Origin: Taklimakanibacter sp021828105
GTDB taxonomy: Bacteria; Pseudomonadota; Alphaproteobacteria; Rhizobiales; Aestuariivirgaceae
Reading direction: 5' to 3'
DNA length: 64,000 nt
Assembly: GCA_021828105.1 (NCBI GenBank)
Contig: JAKATG010000033.1
Coordinates: 1 to 64,000 of the forward strand
A program made the translations under genes and the position numbers. The notes under the pieces were generated by a model that worked only from the letters and a program-made list of their open reading frames with translations, did no database searches and was not told the DNA's origin. This document shows, piece after piece, positions 1-7,803 of this stretch (position 1 is its first letter; each line of letters begins with the position of its first letter).

Positions 1-95
1 AGGGATTTGCTCATATCACTTTGCATGGGGGTCACGCTCCATCAGATGTGTGGACAACGATGGGCATCTTACCCTCGTCGTCCGCCCCATTGAAT

Positions 96-129
96 CTTCT
101 CCCACGCGTGCCGCGCGGGAGAAGGGGAA
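96..129. repeat. GC-rich REP-like hairpin, copy 1
   Basis: The outer stem is CTTCTCCC (96-103) paired with GGGAGAAG (117-124). The 34 bases 96-129 are identical, in inverted orientation, to 45839-45872. The element lies just beyond the stop codon of the flavoprotein gene at 143, where it could act as a terminator or be a dispersed intergenic repeat. I see nothing else in bases 1-142. Confidence 0.7.
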
Positions 130-142
130 AACCTGTGGACTC

Positions 143-2386
143 CTAAACCACATAATCGCCGAGCTTCGGGAAGGTCTCGTGTCCCCAGATCTGACGCTCA
201 CGGATGATGGCGCGCGGGCGCTCCGGATTGACGCTCTCGAATTCGCGCGCGATGCGGTGGCCGTCGAAGATCGCGTCGGCCAGATAGCGTGGCGCCAGGC
301 AATCGCCTGAGCGAACGATCGTCTCGAGCTGGGTTTCCTGCCAGCGCGGCTTCAGCGCCATGAGACCGTCATAGAGTTCCGTCTTAGCTTCGCGCGCGGT
401 GCACAGAATGACGCTGTCACAGCGAAGAATGTCGAGCGCATTGCCGAGGCGGCGCGGATAGACGCCGGTCTGAGGCTCCGTGGTGCGGCGTGAGCCGTCG
501 CGATAGAGATCATAGAGCGCCACCTCGACGCCTTGGGTACCCTTCTCCACGCGCTCGACCCAATGAGCGAGCCGCTCGCCGATGCCCTTCTCGCGCATCA
601 TGCGGCGCAGATTGTAGCCTTCGAGCGTCAGGCCCGCCATCGGCGCCACCGTGTCGAGATGGGTGACCAGCGTCACCTCCTTGCCCTGGTCGGCCAGCAC
701 TTCGGCGATGCTGATGGCCATGAAGTAGCCGTCCGAATCGAGCACCACGACGCGATTGCCAATCGCCTTACCGGCGAAGAACTGCTCGGGCGTCACGAAA
801 TGATCGAGGCCCGAGTCGATGCCCGGTATCGCATCCGGTCCGCTGGCGCCCAGACCGTTGCCGACCCAGCGCGCACCCGTGGCCAGCACGACGCGGCGGG
901 CGCCATAGCTCAGAATATCCTCGGCGGTGACGAGGCCGGTGCCGCGCATGATGGTCACATTGGGCATGCGCGCGATCTGGCTTTCGCGGTAATCATAGAC
1001 CCGTCCCCATTCGGCGAGGCCCGGCAGGCGGACAACATCACGCAAGTGGCCGCCGAGCTGCTCCTTGGCTTCGACGAGATGCACCTCGTAGCCGCGCTTG
1101 CCGAGTACGCGAGCGCATTCGAGCCCTGAAGGGCCCGCGCCGACCACCAGTACCATCTCAGGATCGGGCGCAGGCTCGAAGCGCTCCGGATGCCAGCCGC
1201 GGCGATATTCTTCGAGCGCCGTGGGATTTTGCGTGCAGATGATCATGTTATTGAGATTGAAGCGCGACACGCAGGCATTGCAGCCGATGCATTCGCAAAT
1301 ATCCTCGACGCGCCCTTCATCGATCTTGCGCGGCAGCCAGGGATCGGCGATCGACGGGCGCGCCGCGCCGATGATGTCGAGTTGCCCTGAGCGAATCACC
1401 CGCACCATCTCGTCGGGCTCGGTGAAGCGCCCTACACCCACCACCGGCACCTTGGCGATGCGCTTCACTTCCGCATTCCATGGCGCCTGGTGGTTCGACT
1501 TGTAGAAGCGCGAGGGGCCCGAATCCTCGCCCCACATGTCGTTGCCCGAGCCGCCGATGATGACATCCCACATGTCGACGAGACCGAGCCTGGTGATGTA
1601 TTCGACGAAGGCCAAGCCTTCGTCGCGGAGCTCGAGCCCCCAGGGCCCGGCCAGGTCGTCGATCGAAATGCGGGTGGCGACGGCGCATTCATCGCCCGCG
1701 ACCTTCTTGAGCCGCTCCAGCGCCTCGACCCAGAAGCGCGCGCGGTTCTCGAACGAGCCGCCGTATTTGTCCGTGCGACGGTTGAAGTGGCGCGACAAAG
1801 CGTGCACCGGAAAGACGCCGGCGGCGCCGTGGATATAGAGAATGTCGAAGCCCGCATCCTTGGCGCGGCGCGCGGCATCCTCATACATCTGCATGACGCG
1901 TCCTATATCCTCCTCGGTCGCGGCATAGGTATAGACCTTGGGCGTGCCGGCCGAAGGGAAGCGGTCGATGGCCGGCGCTATATAGCGACTCCACAGATTG
2001 TCCTTGACGCCGCCCGCGCCCAATTCGACGCCGGCGAGCGCACCCCATTTGTGGACCTCGTCCACCATGTGACGGTGATTGATCACATCGCCTTCGTCCC
2101 ACAGGGTCGTGTTGGTCGAGGTCGACTGATTGACCTCGGGATGGATCGAGCAAGATTCGGTCGAAAGGCCGCCCCATCCCCCTTCCGCCTTCACCGCCCG
2201 GTGACCGGCATTGGATCCGGGCCGCGGATGGCCGGCGCCGGTGCATTGCGGAACCTGGTAGAACCGGTTCTTCATCGTCTTGGGCCCGATGCGGATCGGC
2301 TCGAACAGCGGATCATAGCGCGGGTCGCGGCGGCGCGGCGCCGCACCGGCGGAAGCGGAAGGTTTCTCCAGCGATGCCGTGCTCAT
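143..2386 (-). CDS. Trimethylamine/dimethylamine dehydrogenase-family FMN/4Fe-4S oxidoreductase, divergent active site
   Basis: This 747-residue cytoplasmic flavoprotein probably oxidises a C-N bond of an amine and passes electrons on through an iron-sulfur cluster. It has the full layout of trimethylamine dehydrogenase (about 730 residues): an N-terminal TIM barrel, a 4Fe-4S binding stretch and C-terminal dinucleotide-binding domains. Cys48 in RFYQVPQC sits where TMADH carries the covalent 6-S-cysteinyl FMN. Cys366, Cys369, Cys372 and Cys384 match the cluster ligands, and VVGAGPSGLE starts the nucleotide-binding domain. By recalled alignment the TMADH aromatic bowl and base are changed: Tyr60 to Ser78, Trp355 to Phe376, Tyr169 to His186 and His172 to Ala189. 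Trp264 (Trp285) and Asp267 (Asp288) are kept. The substrate is therefore unlikely to be trimethylamine; N-methyl amino acids or other secondary amines are possible. Its ATG overlaps the stop of the upstream RidA gene (ATGA). Confidence 0.85.
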   Translation of the reverse strand: MSTASLEKPSASAGAAPRRRDPRYDPLFEPIRIGPKTMKNRFYQVPQCTGAGHPRPGSNAGHRAVKAEGGWGGLSTESCSIHPEVNQSTSTNTTLWDEGDVINHRHMVDEVHKWGALAGVELGAGGVKDNLWSRYIAPAIDRFPSAGTPKVYTYAATEEDIGRVMQMYEDAARRAKDAGFDILYIHGAAGVFPVHALSRHFNRRTDKYGGSFENRARFWVEALERLKKVAGDECAVATRISIDDLAGPWGLELRDEGLAFVEYITRLGLVDMWDVIIGGSGNDMWGEDSGPSRFYKSNHQAPWNAEVKRIAKVPVVGVGRFTEPDEMVRVIRSGQLDIIGAARPSIADPWLPRKIDEGRVEDICECIGCNACVSRFNLNNMIICTQNPTALEEYRRGWHPERFEPAPDPEMVLVVGAGPSGLECARVLGKRGYEVHLVEAKEQLGGHLRDVVRLPGLAEWGRVYDYRESQIARMPNVTIMRGTGLVTAEDILSYGARRVVLATGARWVGNGLGASGPDAIPGIDSGLDHFVTPEQFFAGKAIGNRVVVLDSDGYFMAISIAEVLADQGKEVTLVTHLDTVAPMAGLTLEGYNLRRMMREKGIGERLAHWVERVEKGTQGVEVALYDLYRDGSRRTTEPQTGVYPRRLGNALDILRCDSVILCTAREAKTELYDGLMALKPRWQETQLETIVRSGDCLAPRYLADAIFDGHRIAREFESVNPERPRAIIRERQIWGHETFPKLGDYVV

Positions 2387-2856
2387 GGCGCGATCTCGAT
2401 GATGGCTTCGACCTCGACGCTGACGCCGCGCGGCAATGTCGCGACGCCAATGGCGCTGCGGGCATGCCGGCCGGCCTCGCCGAAAACCTCCACCAGAAGC
2501 TCGGAGGCGCCGTTGGCAACGCTCGAGGGATCGGTGAAGGATGGGGCGGAATTGACGAACACCGTCAGCTTGAGGAACCGTTTGACCCGGTCGATGCGCC
2601 CGCCAAGGGCTTCGTTCAGCTGGACGATCAGGTTGAGCGCGCAGAGCCGCGCCGCCTTGTAGCCCTCCTCCAGCGAAAGCGTGTCGCCGACGCGTCCCTT
2701 GAACTGGATGTCGTCGCCGCGGCGCGGGATCTGCCCCGACATGAAGACCAGATTGCCCACGGTCTGGGCCTGCATGAAGAAGCTCGAGCCCGCTTTGGGG
2801 ACGGGCGGCAATTCGGCGCCCAAGGCTGAAAGGCGGTCCTGGAAAGTCACACTCAT
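2383..2856 (-). CDS. RidA/YjgF-family protein (imine/enamine deaminase), first copy
   Basis: The 157-residue product matches the longer RidA subgroup that begins with a LxxLGxELPPxPK-type motif. It keeps the arginine of the HARSA motif, which in RidA binds the carboxylate of the imine or enamine substrate. RidA proteins hydrolyse reactive 2-aminoacrylate-like intermediates to ketoacids and ammonia, usually as trimers. The gene is first in a two-gene operon and overlaps the amine-dehydrogenase-like gene by ATGA, so the two are translationally coupled. This suggests that the flavoprotein makes an imine which this protein clears. The shared GntR-type palindrome at 2949-2963 lies about 90 bp upstream. 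The family call is safe; the imine substrate is inferred. Confidence 0.88.
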   Translation of the reverse strand: MSVTFQDRLSALGAELPPVPKAGSSFFMQAQTVGNLVFMSGQIPRRGDDIQFKGRVGDTLSLEEGYKAARLCALNLIVQLNEALGGRIDRVKRFLKLTVFVNSAPSFTDPSSVANGASELLVEVFGEAGRHARSAIGVATLPRGVSVEVEAIIEIAP

Positions 2857-2948
2857 GATCTTGAAAATCCCCGTCAGGAAATGTCTGGCTGCCGCCCGCC
2901 GGACCCTTAGCCGGAGCCCGGCCTTGCGCTACAGCCAGCGAATTGTAA

Positions 2949-2963
2949 ACTTATCAGACATCT
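2949..2963. promoter_or_regulatory. GntR-family operator, site A
   Basis: The bases ACTTATCAGACATCT match an imperfect palindrome ACTTGTC-N-GACAAGT that also occurs at 4817-4831 and 5710-5724. The site lies between the divergent RidA/flavoprotein operon and the GntR regulator gene (3028), where autoregulation plus control of the operon would be expected. Centres of the TTGTC-N-GACAA kind are typical of FadR-subfamily GntR proteins. Confidence 0.6.
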
Positions 2964-3027
2964 TTCGGCAAGACGGCAGTTGAGGGCTTGCGCAAGATCG
3001 GATGATGCTGCAAATCAAAGGTTGCGC

Positions 3028-3804
3028 ATGCAGAAAGGGAGAGCAGGCTTGACTCGCAAAACCGGCGCAAAAACGGTGCGGCAGAAGGCTGAATGGCAGG
3101 TGCAGTCGGCGAGCCGGCCGTCGCGCCTCGCCGACCAGCTCTATGGCAAGATCCTCGACCGCATCGTCTCGGGCGCCATGCCGGAAGGCGAGAAGCTGCC
3201 CTCGGAAAGCCAGCTTTGCGAGATCTACGATGTGTCGCGGCCGGTGGTGCGCGAAGCATTGTCGCGGCTCCAGGCCGATCGCGTGGTCATCTCTCGGCAC
3301 GGCTCCGGCACCTTCGTGCAGCGCCGGCCGAACCAGGCTTTCGCGCTCTTGGCGCCGATCGACGACATCGCCGGGCTCATGCGCTGCATGGAATTCCGCA
3401 TCGCGCTCGAGGGCGAGGCCGCGTTCCTGGCGGCGACGCGGCGCACCGACGCCGATCTCGAGCGGATGAAGCGGGCCTTCGACGATCTCGAGAAGATCAT
3501 CGCCACGGGCGAGATCGGCAGCGAGGCCGACCAGGCCTTTCATGTGGCGATCGGCGCCGCCGCCCAGAACCAGCTCTTTGTCCAGACCATGGAAATCCTT
3601 TCGGAGCACACGCTGCGCGGCATGGAGCTGGCGCGCACCTTGTCGCTCCGGCAGAGCACGCGCCGCCTGCAGCTCGTGCAGCAAGAGCACAGCCGCATCC
3701 TCGACGCGATCACGGCAGAGGAGCCGGAAGAGGCGCGCAAGGCCATGCGCACCCATATCGACAATGCCCGCCTGCGCGTGCTGAGCGACAGCATAGAACC
3801 CTGA
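3028..3804 (+). CDS. GntR-family transcriptional regulator, FadR subfamily
   Basis: The product (258 residues from the chosen ATG) has an N-terminal winged helix: LADQLYGKILDRIVSG, then LPSESQLCEIYDVSRPVVREALSR written here in parts as LPSESQLCEIY and VSRPVVREAL, ending in the wing motif RHGSGTFV. An all-helical FCD effector domain follows, with a (D/E)xFHxxI-like stretch at DQAFHVAIGAAAQNQL. FCD regulators bind small carboxylates such as sugar acids, lactate or amino acids. I chose the ATG at 3028 because AAAGG stands 7 bases before it; a TTG at 2980 is the longer alternative and would overlap the promoter. Operator-like palindromes occur just upstream and before three neighbouring genes, so it is the likely local regulator of the 0.1-6.6 kb genes. 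Confidence 0.88.
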   Translation: MQKGRAGLTRKTGAKTVRQKAEWQVQSASRPSRLADQLYGKILDRIVSGAMPEGEKLPSESQLCEIYDVSRPVVREALSRLQADRVVISRHGSGTFVQRRPNQAFALLAPIDDIAGLMRCMEFRIALEGEAAFLAATRRTDADLERMKRAFDDLEKIIATGEIGSEADQAFHVAIGAAAQNQLFVQTMEILSEHTLRGMELARTLSLRQSTRRLQLVQQEHSRILDAITAEEPEEARKAMRTHIDNARLRVLSDSIEP

Positions 3805-3811
3805 TCGGGGT

Positions 3812-4729
3812 TCAGGCCGCCGCCTTGGCGCGGGCCAGATCCCGCGCATGGAGCTCTCGCGCGAGCGGCGCCACCCGCAAGCCTTCGCCGTCGCTCAGAT
3901 TCGACAGAAGCGGCAGGATCGGCCCCATATCGGCAATGCCGGCGAAGCTCACCCCGTCATGCAGCACGCGCGTCGGGTTGATCTCGTCGCGGGCATTCTC
4001 GAAAGGCAGAAATGCCTCTCGCAGGCTCTCCGCCTCGTCGAAGGCTCCGCTCTTCAGCGCATCGAGCAGCGCCGTCGACAGCCTGGGCGCGATCGATACC
4101 GAGCCCGAGGTGAAGGCCCTGAGGCCGAAATGGCGCCAATGAGCGATGGCGGGCCGCTCGCCGATGCCGCTGATGATGCGCGCTTTGTCCACGTGCCGGA
4201 CCAGCTCGGAAAGATAGGCGTCCTGGCGCGGATCGTCGCGCACGACAGCGTATTTGATCGCCGAGACGATGCCGCGGTCGATGAGGCGGGTGACGGATGA
4301 CACCGACAGATAGGTCTCGGATTTGAGATAGATAATGACCGGACGGCCGAAGCTGTCGGCAAAGCGGCCGATCCCGTCGGCCGTGCCTTGATCGGTCGCC
4401 ATGCCGCTTGCGGGCAGCACCATCGCCGTCGGAAACGGCTTGGTTCGCAACACCTTGGCCTGGTCCTTGAGCTTGCCGAAATCCGGACCCGCCGACGGGA
4501 TGACCCACGTCGCGGGCGAGGCAAGCTCGAGCAGCATGTCCAGCACCTCGGCATAGTCGCTCGGCGCCAGGTGGTAGAAATTGGCGTTGCCGCCATACAT
4601 CAAGGTCGAGACGCCGCCCCGTTCCAGATGACGGATCAAGGCGGCATTGGCCGCGCGGTTGAGAGTAAGGTCGCCATTCCGGGCAAGCGGCGGTACCGCC
4701 ACGACCGATTTTCCCGGGTCACTGTGCAC
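3812..4729 (-). CDS. Dihydrodipicolinate synthase-family aldolase/dehydratase (DapA/KdgD superfamily)
   Basis: This is a TIM-barrel class I lyase of the DapA/NanA family. The Schiff-base lysine is in SAIKYAVVRDD and the partner tyrosine in PVIIYLKSE. The usual GGTGE substrate loop reads GGNANFYHL here, so the ketoacid-binding loop is altered. Members of this family include 5-dehydro-4-deoxyglucarate dehydratase and 2-keto-3-deoxy sugar acid aldolases. With uronate dehydrogenase and a lactonase candidate next door, a sugar-acid role is the best inference. I prefer the GTG at 4729 (AAGGA seven bases upstream, and a start close to the family's usual N-terminus). A TTG at 4804 would add 25 residues but lies only 13 bases from operator B. 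It is convergent with the GntR gene, 7 bp apart. Confidence 0.8.
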   Translation of the reverse strand: MHSDPGKSVVAVPPLARNGDLTLNRAANAALIRHLERGGVSTLMYGGNANFYHLAPSDYAEVLDMLLELASPATWVIPSAGPDFGKLKDQAKVLRTKPFPTAMVLPASGMATDQGTADGIGRFADSFGRPVIIYLKSETYLSVSSVTRLIDRGIVSAIKYAVVRDDPRQDAYLSELVRHVDKARIISGIGERPAIAHWRHFGLRAFTSGSVSIAPRLSTALLDALKSGAFDEAESLREAFLPFENARDEINPTRVLHDGVSFAGIADMGPILPLLSNLSDGEGLRVAPLARELHARDLARAKAAA

Positions 4730-4816
4730 TGGTCTGTCCTTGTCGATGGGAATGAGGGTTGCGGAAGAGAGGCCATTCCTACCCGCCTCGCGCCGCTGAG
4801 TCAACCAAAGACATAA

Positions 4817-4831
4817 ACTTGTCTTACGTCT
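4817..4831. promoter_or_regulatory. GntR-family operator, site B
   Basis: The bases ACTTGTCTTACGTCT have a perfect left half (ACTTGTC) and a degenerate right half of the local palindrome. The site is in the gap upstream of the DapA-family gene and just beyond the stop of the amidohydrolase gene (4837). This fits separate control of the downstream gene by the GntR regulator. Confidence 0.55.
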
Positions 4832-4836
4832 TTTGA

Positions 4837-5658
4837 CTAAGTCAGGCCGAACAGCCGCCGCGCCGTCCCGCCCATCACCTGCGCCCTGTCCGCCGCGCCG
4901 AGTCCCGGGAAAGTCTCGCCCCAGGCGATGAGTTTCTTATAATCGCAGATGCGGGCGGCGCCCGGATAATCCGATCCGAACAGTGTGCGCGACGGACCGA
5001 ACCGGTCGAGGATCTTGCGATAGAACACGGCGATATCGGGGAAGGGATAGGGGCTCGCCGCGTCCTCGGCGGTGCACAGGAGCTTGCAATGAATATTGGG
5101 CTCGCTTGCCAGGAGATCGAGACAGGGCTCCACATCCCGCCGCGCATGGATGTGCGGTCCGAGATAATCGACGATGACGGGCAATGTCCCATGGCGTGCG
5201 GCGAGGCGGGCAACGACCGGCGCCTGATCGATATCCATGTGGAAGGATAAAGAGAGGCCCGAATCGGCTATTGCCGCGAAGAGGCTCTCATATTGCGCGC
5301 CCGTCAGCGCGCTCATGTCGCCTTGGCGGATGGTGTTGAGGCGCAGGCCCCGATAGAGGCCGTCGGCGCAAAGGCGCTCGAAGTCGGCGCGCGGCACGGC
5401 GGCGCGCAGATCGATCTGGCAGATGCCGGCGAAGCGGCCGGGCCAGGCCTCGAGGCAACCTTTGAGATAGCGGTGGTCCGGACCATAGGCGCTCGGCTGC
5501 ACCAGGATCGCCTTGTCGACCCGGGCCCGGTCCATATCGGCAATCAATCGCTCGATCGGCGCGGGTTTGGTCGGCGCCGGCACATGGGCGAGAATTGGTC
5601 GGAAGGGATAGGCCTCGCGATCGGCGGACCAGACATGCACATGCGAATCGACGATCAT
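4837..5658 (-). CDS. Amidohydrolase-2 family hydrolase (candidate sugar lactonase)
   Basis: The 273-residue protein begins with the metal-binding HxH motif (MIVDSHVHVW) and ends with a conserved Asp in LFGSDYPG, the pattern of COG3618 hydrolases. This group includes L-fuconolactonase, 2-pyrone-4,6-dicarboxylate hydrolase and aldarolactonases. It is divergent from the uronate dehydrogenase gene, and operator C sits between them. Uronate dehydrogenase makes an aldarolactone, so a lactonase is the natural next enzyme; that assignment is from context only. TIM-barrel hydrolases acting on other cyclic esters or amides cannot be excluded. Confidence 0.78.
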   Translation of the reverse strand: MIVDSHVHVWSADREAYPFRPILAHVPAPTKPAPIERLIADMDRARVDKAILVQPSAYGPDHRYLKGCLEAWPGRFAGICQIDLRAAVPRADFERLCADGLYRGLRLNTIRQGDMSALTGAQYESLFAAIADSGLSLSFHMDIDQAPVVARLAARHGTLPVIVDYLGPHIHARRDVEPCLDLLASEPNIHCKLLCTAEDAASPYPFPDIAVFYRKILDRFGPSRTLFGSDYPGAARICDYKKLIAWGETFPGLGAADRAQVMGGTARRLFGLT

Positions 5659-5709
5659 GCCTGCTCCTGCGACACGTCATATCCTTGAACAATGGGCGGC
5701 GACATATAA

Positions 5710-5724
5710 ACTCGACTGACAAGT
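5710..5724. promoter_or_regulatory. GntR-family operator, site C
   Basis: The bases ACTCGACTGACAAGT carry a perfect right half (GACAAGT) of the local palindrome. The site lies between the divergent amidohydrolase (start 5658) and uronate dehydrogenase (start 5766) genes and could control both. Confidence 0.6.
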
Positions 5725-5765
5725 TGCACAAGCACGCCCACCACCTTGAGGGATTCTTCTTCGCC

Positions 5766-6590
5766 ATGACCGATAACCGCCCGCTCCTGCTCACCGGCGC
5801 CGCCGGCATCCTCGGCCGCTGGCTCAGGCCGCGCCTGATCGAGAAATATGGCGCGCTCAGATCGTCCGACGTGGCCGATCCGGCGCCTCCCCTTGCCGGC
5901 GAGGAGATCGTCGTGGCCGAGCTCGCCGATTTCGACGCGGTCGACCGGCTGGTGAAAGGAGCGGGACGGATCATCCATTTCGGCGGCATTTCCTTCGAAA
6001 CGAGCTTCGATCGCATCCTCAAGGCCAATATCGCCGGCACCTACAATGTCTTCGAAGCGGCGCGGCGCCATGGCGCCGGTCCCATCGTCTATGCGAGCTC
6101 CAACCATGCCATCGGCTTCTACACGAAGGACGACCGGCTCGATGCCAATGTCCCGCAGCGCCCGGATTCCCTCTATGGCGTTTCCAAGGCCTTCGGCGAG
6201 GACCTGGCCAGCTTCTTCGCCGACAAATATGGCATGGACTTCGCTTGCCTGCGCATCGGCACGGCGCGGCCCGATCCCATAGATCCGCGCCATCTGTCGA
6301 CCTGGCAGAGCTATGAGGATCTCCTGCGCCTGATCGACGCCTGCTTTGCTGCGCCGAAGCTCGGCTGCACCATTCTCTACGGCGTCTCGAACAACGACCG
6401 CAGCTGGTGGAGCAACGCCGACGCGCCGCATGTGGCCTACCGGCCTCAAGACAATGCCGAGACCTTCGCCGCCAAATTGCTGCCTGACGGCGACAAGCGC
6501 GATTTAGCCGCGCCGGCGGTGAAATATCAGGGCGGCCCCTTCGCCGCCGAGGACTACATGCAGCGGCCCGCCGACGCGCCCGGACGCTGA
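5766..6590 (+). CDS. udh: NAD-dependent uronate dehydrogenase
   Basis: Uronate dehydrogenase (EC 1.1.1.203) oxidises D-glucuronate or D-galacturonate to the aldaro-lactone. The 274-residue product is a short-chain dehydrogenase of the epimerase type. It has the Rossmann motif LLTGAAGILGRWLR at the N-terminus, IIHFGGIS, VYASSNHAIGFY and the catalytic YGVSK. It follows the Agrobacterium Udh sequence as I remember it over nearly its whole length, including LRIGTARPDP and the WW segment near the C-terminus. The start is the ATG at 5766, which gives the usual length; the longer upstream reading crosses operator C. The divergent neighbour is a lactonase candidate. The exact sugar preference cannot be told from sequence. 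Confidence 0.85.
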   Translation: MTDNRPLLLTGAAGILGRWLRPRLIEKYGALRSSDVADPAPPLAGEEIVVAELADFDAVDRLVKGAGRIIHFGGISFETSFDRILKANIAGTYNVFEAARRHGAGPIVYASSNHAIGFYTKDDRLDANVPQRPDSLYGVSKAFGEDLASFFADKYGMDFACLRIGTARPDPIDPRHLSTWQSYEDLLRLIDACFAAPKLGCTILYGVSNNDRSWWSNADAPHVAYRPQDNAETFAAKLLPDGDKRDLAAPAVKYQGGPFAAEDYMQRPADAPGR

Positions 6591-6606
6591 AGCTGCGACC
6601 GACGCT

Positions 6607-7803
6607 TCAATCCGGCCAGGTAAGCAGTGCCTTGAAGTTGCGTTCCTTGCCGGCTTCGGCGAAGCGCGCGGCATTGGACGAGCGCAGCGTGCCCGAAAGC
6701 CGCCCGGCGACGATCTCGGCCTCGCCCGGATGCAGATTGCACGGATCGAGATAGAAATGGCCGCGTTCCGTCTCATGGTCGCGCACGATGACGGGGGGAT
6801 CACCGGTCGCAAGCGCCGCGGCAAGGCTTGCCGCCGAAAAGCCGCTATCGGGATGGACCGAAAGCTTGAGCCGGTCGAGCGGGTTATTGGTCGGATCGGG
6901 AACGATCTCGGCCACGACGCCCGGAATGGCTTGCAGGGTGCTGAGCCAGAGGTCCAGAGCCTGGCGCTCACGCTTGCGGATCCCCGCATGGTCGCGCTTC
7001 TCCCAGGCTTCGAGCGCCGCCATCACCCCGGCAATGCTTTCCTTGCCCACCTTCATGCCGCGGCCGACGCCGCGATTCTGCAGATAGGCGGCACGCACGA
7101 GATCCTTGCGCCCGGCGACGATGCCGGTCGTCGGTCCGCCGAGAAACTTGTGGCCGGAATAGATGACGATATCGGCGCCCTGCGCCAGAAAGCCCTTCAG
7201 ATCATATTCGGAAGCGGCATCGACAATGACCGGAACGTTCTTGGCCCGGCAGATCGCCGCGAACTCTTTGAGCGGAATCATGCCATATTGCACGGTGTGA
7301 TGCGACACCACATAGAGTGCTGCCGCGGTACGCTCGTTGATCGCATTCTCGAGTTGATAGCCATAGCTGCTGCTGATGGTGCCGACCGGCACCACTGTGC
7401 CGCCCGCGAGGCGAATCGACTGATCGACCGGCGCGCCATAATTGACGATATGCCCGATCTGGATGGGCACTTCGGTCTTGAGACCCCTCGTATCGTCCGG
7501 CAGGCGTTCGATCGCCAGCAAATCGTCGCGCGTCATGGCGCCGGCGATCGCGAGCGCGATGCCGCTGGCGCAGGAGGCAGTGACGAAGCCGGCTTCGCCG
7601 CCTGTCAGCCGCGCGATGACCGGGCTTGCCTTGCGATGCAGCGCGTCGATCTCGACGAATTGCGGCGCGATCGCCGCCATGGCGTTGATCGCTTCCGGCA
7701 CGATGATCGAGGCACCGAGCGCCGTCATGGTGCCTGAGACATTGATGATGGGCCGCAAGCCGAGCTTTGCACGAATGTCGTGGTCTTTCACCTTGTCGTT
7801 CAT
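6607..7803 (-). CDS. SelA-like PLP-dependent enzyme (DgaE-type ammonia-lyase family)
   Basis: The 398-residue product belongs to the L-seryl-tRNA(Sec) selenium transferase-like branch of fold-type I PLP enzymes. The PLP lysine is Lys219 in YSGHKFLGG and the pyridine-binding Asp is Asp195 in VIVDAASEY. The closest functional relatives I know are D-glucosaminate-6-phosphate ammonia-lyase and similar sugar- or amino-acid lyases, not true SelA. No selB or tRNA(Sec) gene is near. The gene is last in an operon that begins with an amino-acid-type ABC transporter, and its ATG overlaps the stop of a RidA gene by ATGA. A beta-elimination that releases an enamine would explain the coupling to RidA. The substrate is unknown. 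Confidence 0.8.
   Translation of the reverse strand: MNDKVKDHDIRAKLGLRPIINVSGTMTALGASIIVPEAINAMAAIAPQFVEIDALHRKASPVIARLTGGEAGFVTASCASGIALAIAGAMTRDDLLAIERLPDDTRGLKTEVPIQIGHIVNYGAPVDQSIRLAGGTVVPVGTISSSYGYQLENAINERTAAALYVVSHHTVQYGMIPLKEFAAICRAKNVPVIVDAASEYDLKGFLAQGADIVIYSGHKFLGGPTTGIVAGRKDLVRAAYLQNRGVGRGMKVGKESIAGVMAALEAWEKRDHAGIRKRERQALDLWLSTLQAIPGVVAEIVPDPTNNPLDRLKLSVHPDSGFSAASLAAALATGDPPVIVRDHETERGHFYLDPCNLHPGEAEIVAGRLSGTLRSSNAARFAEAGKERNFKALLTWPD

Noticed and set aside
1490..2662. 390-codon open frame on the plus strand
   Set aside because: Overlaps the flavoprotein and RidA genes in antisense; no family features.
6607..7803. True selenocysteine synthase (selA)
   Set aside because: No selB, selD or tRNA(Sec) nearby, and the operon belongs to a transporter/RidA catabolic unit.
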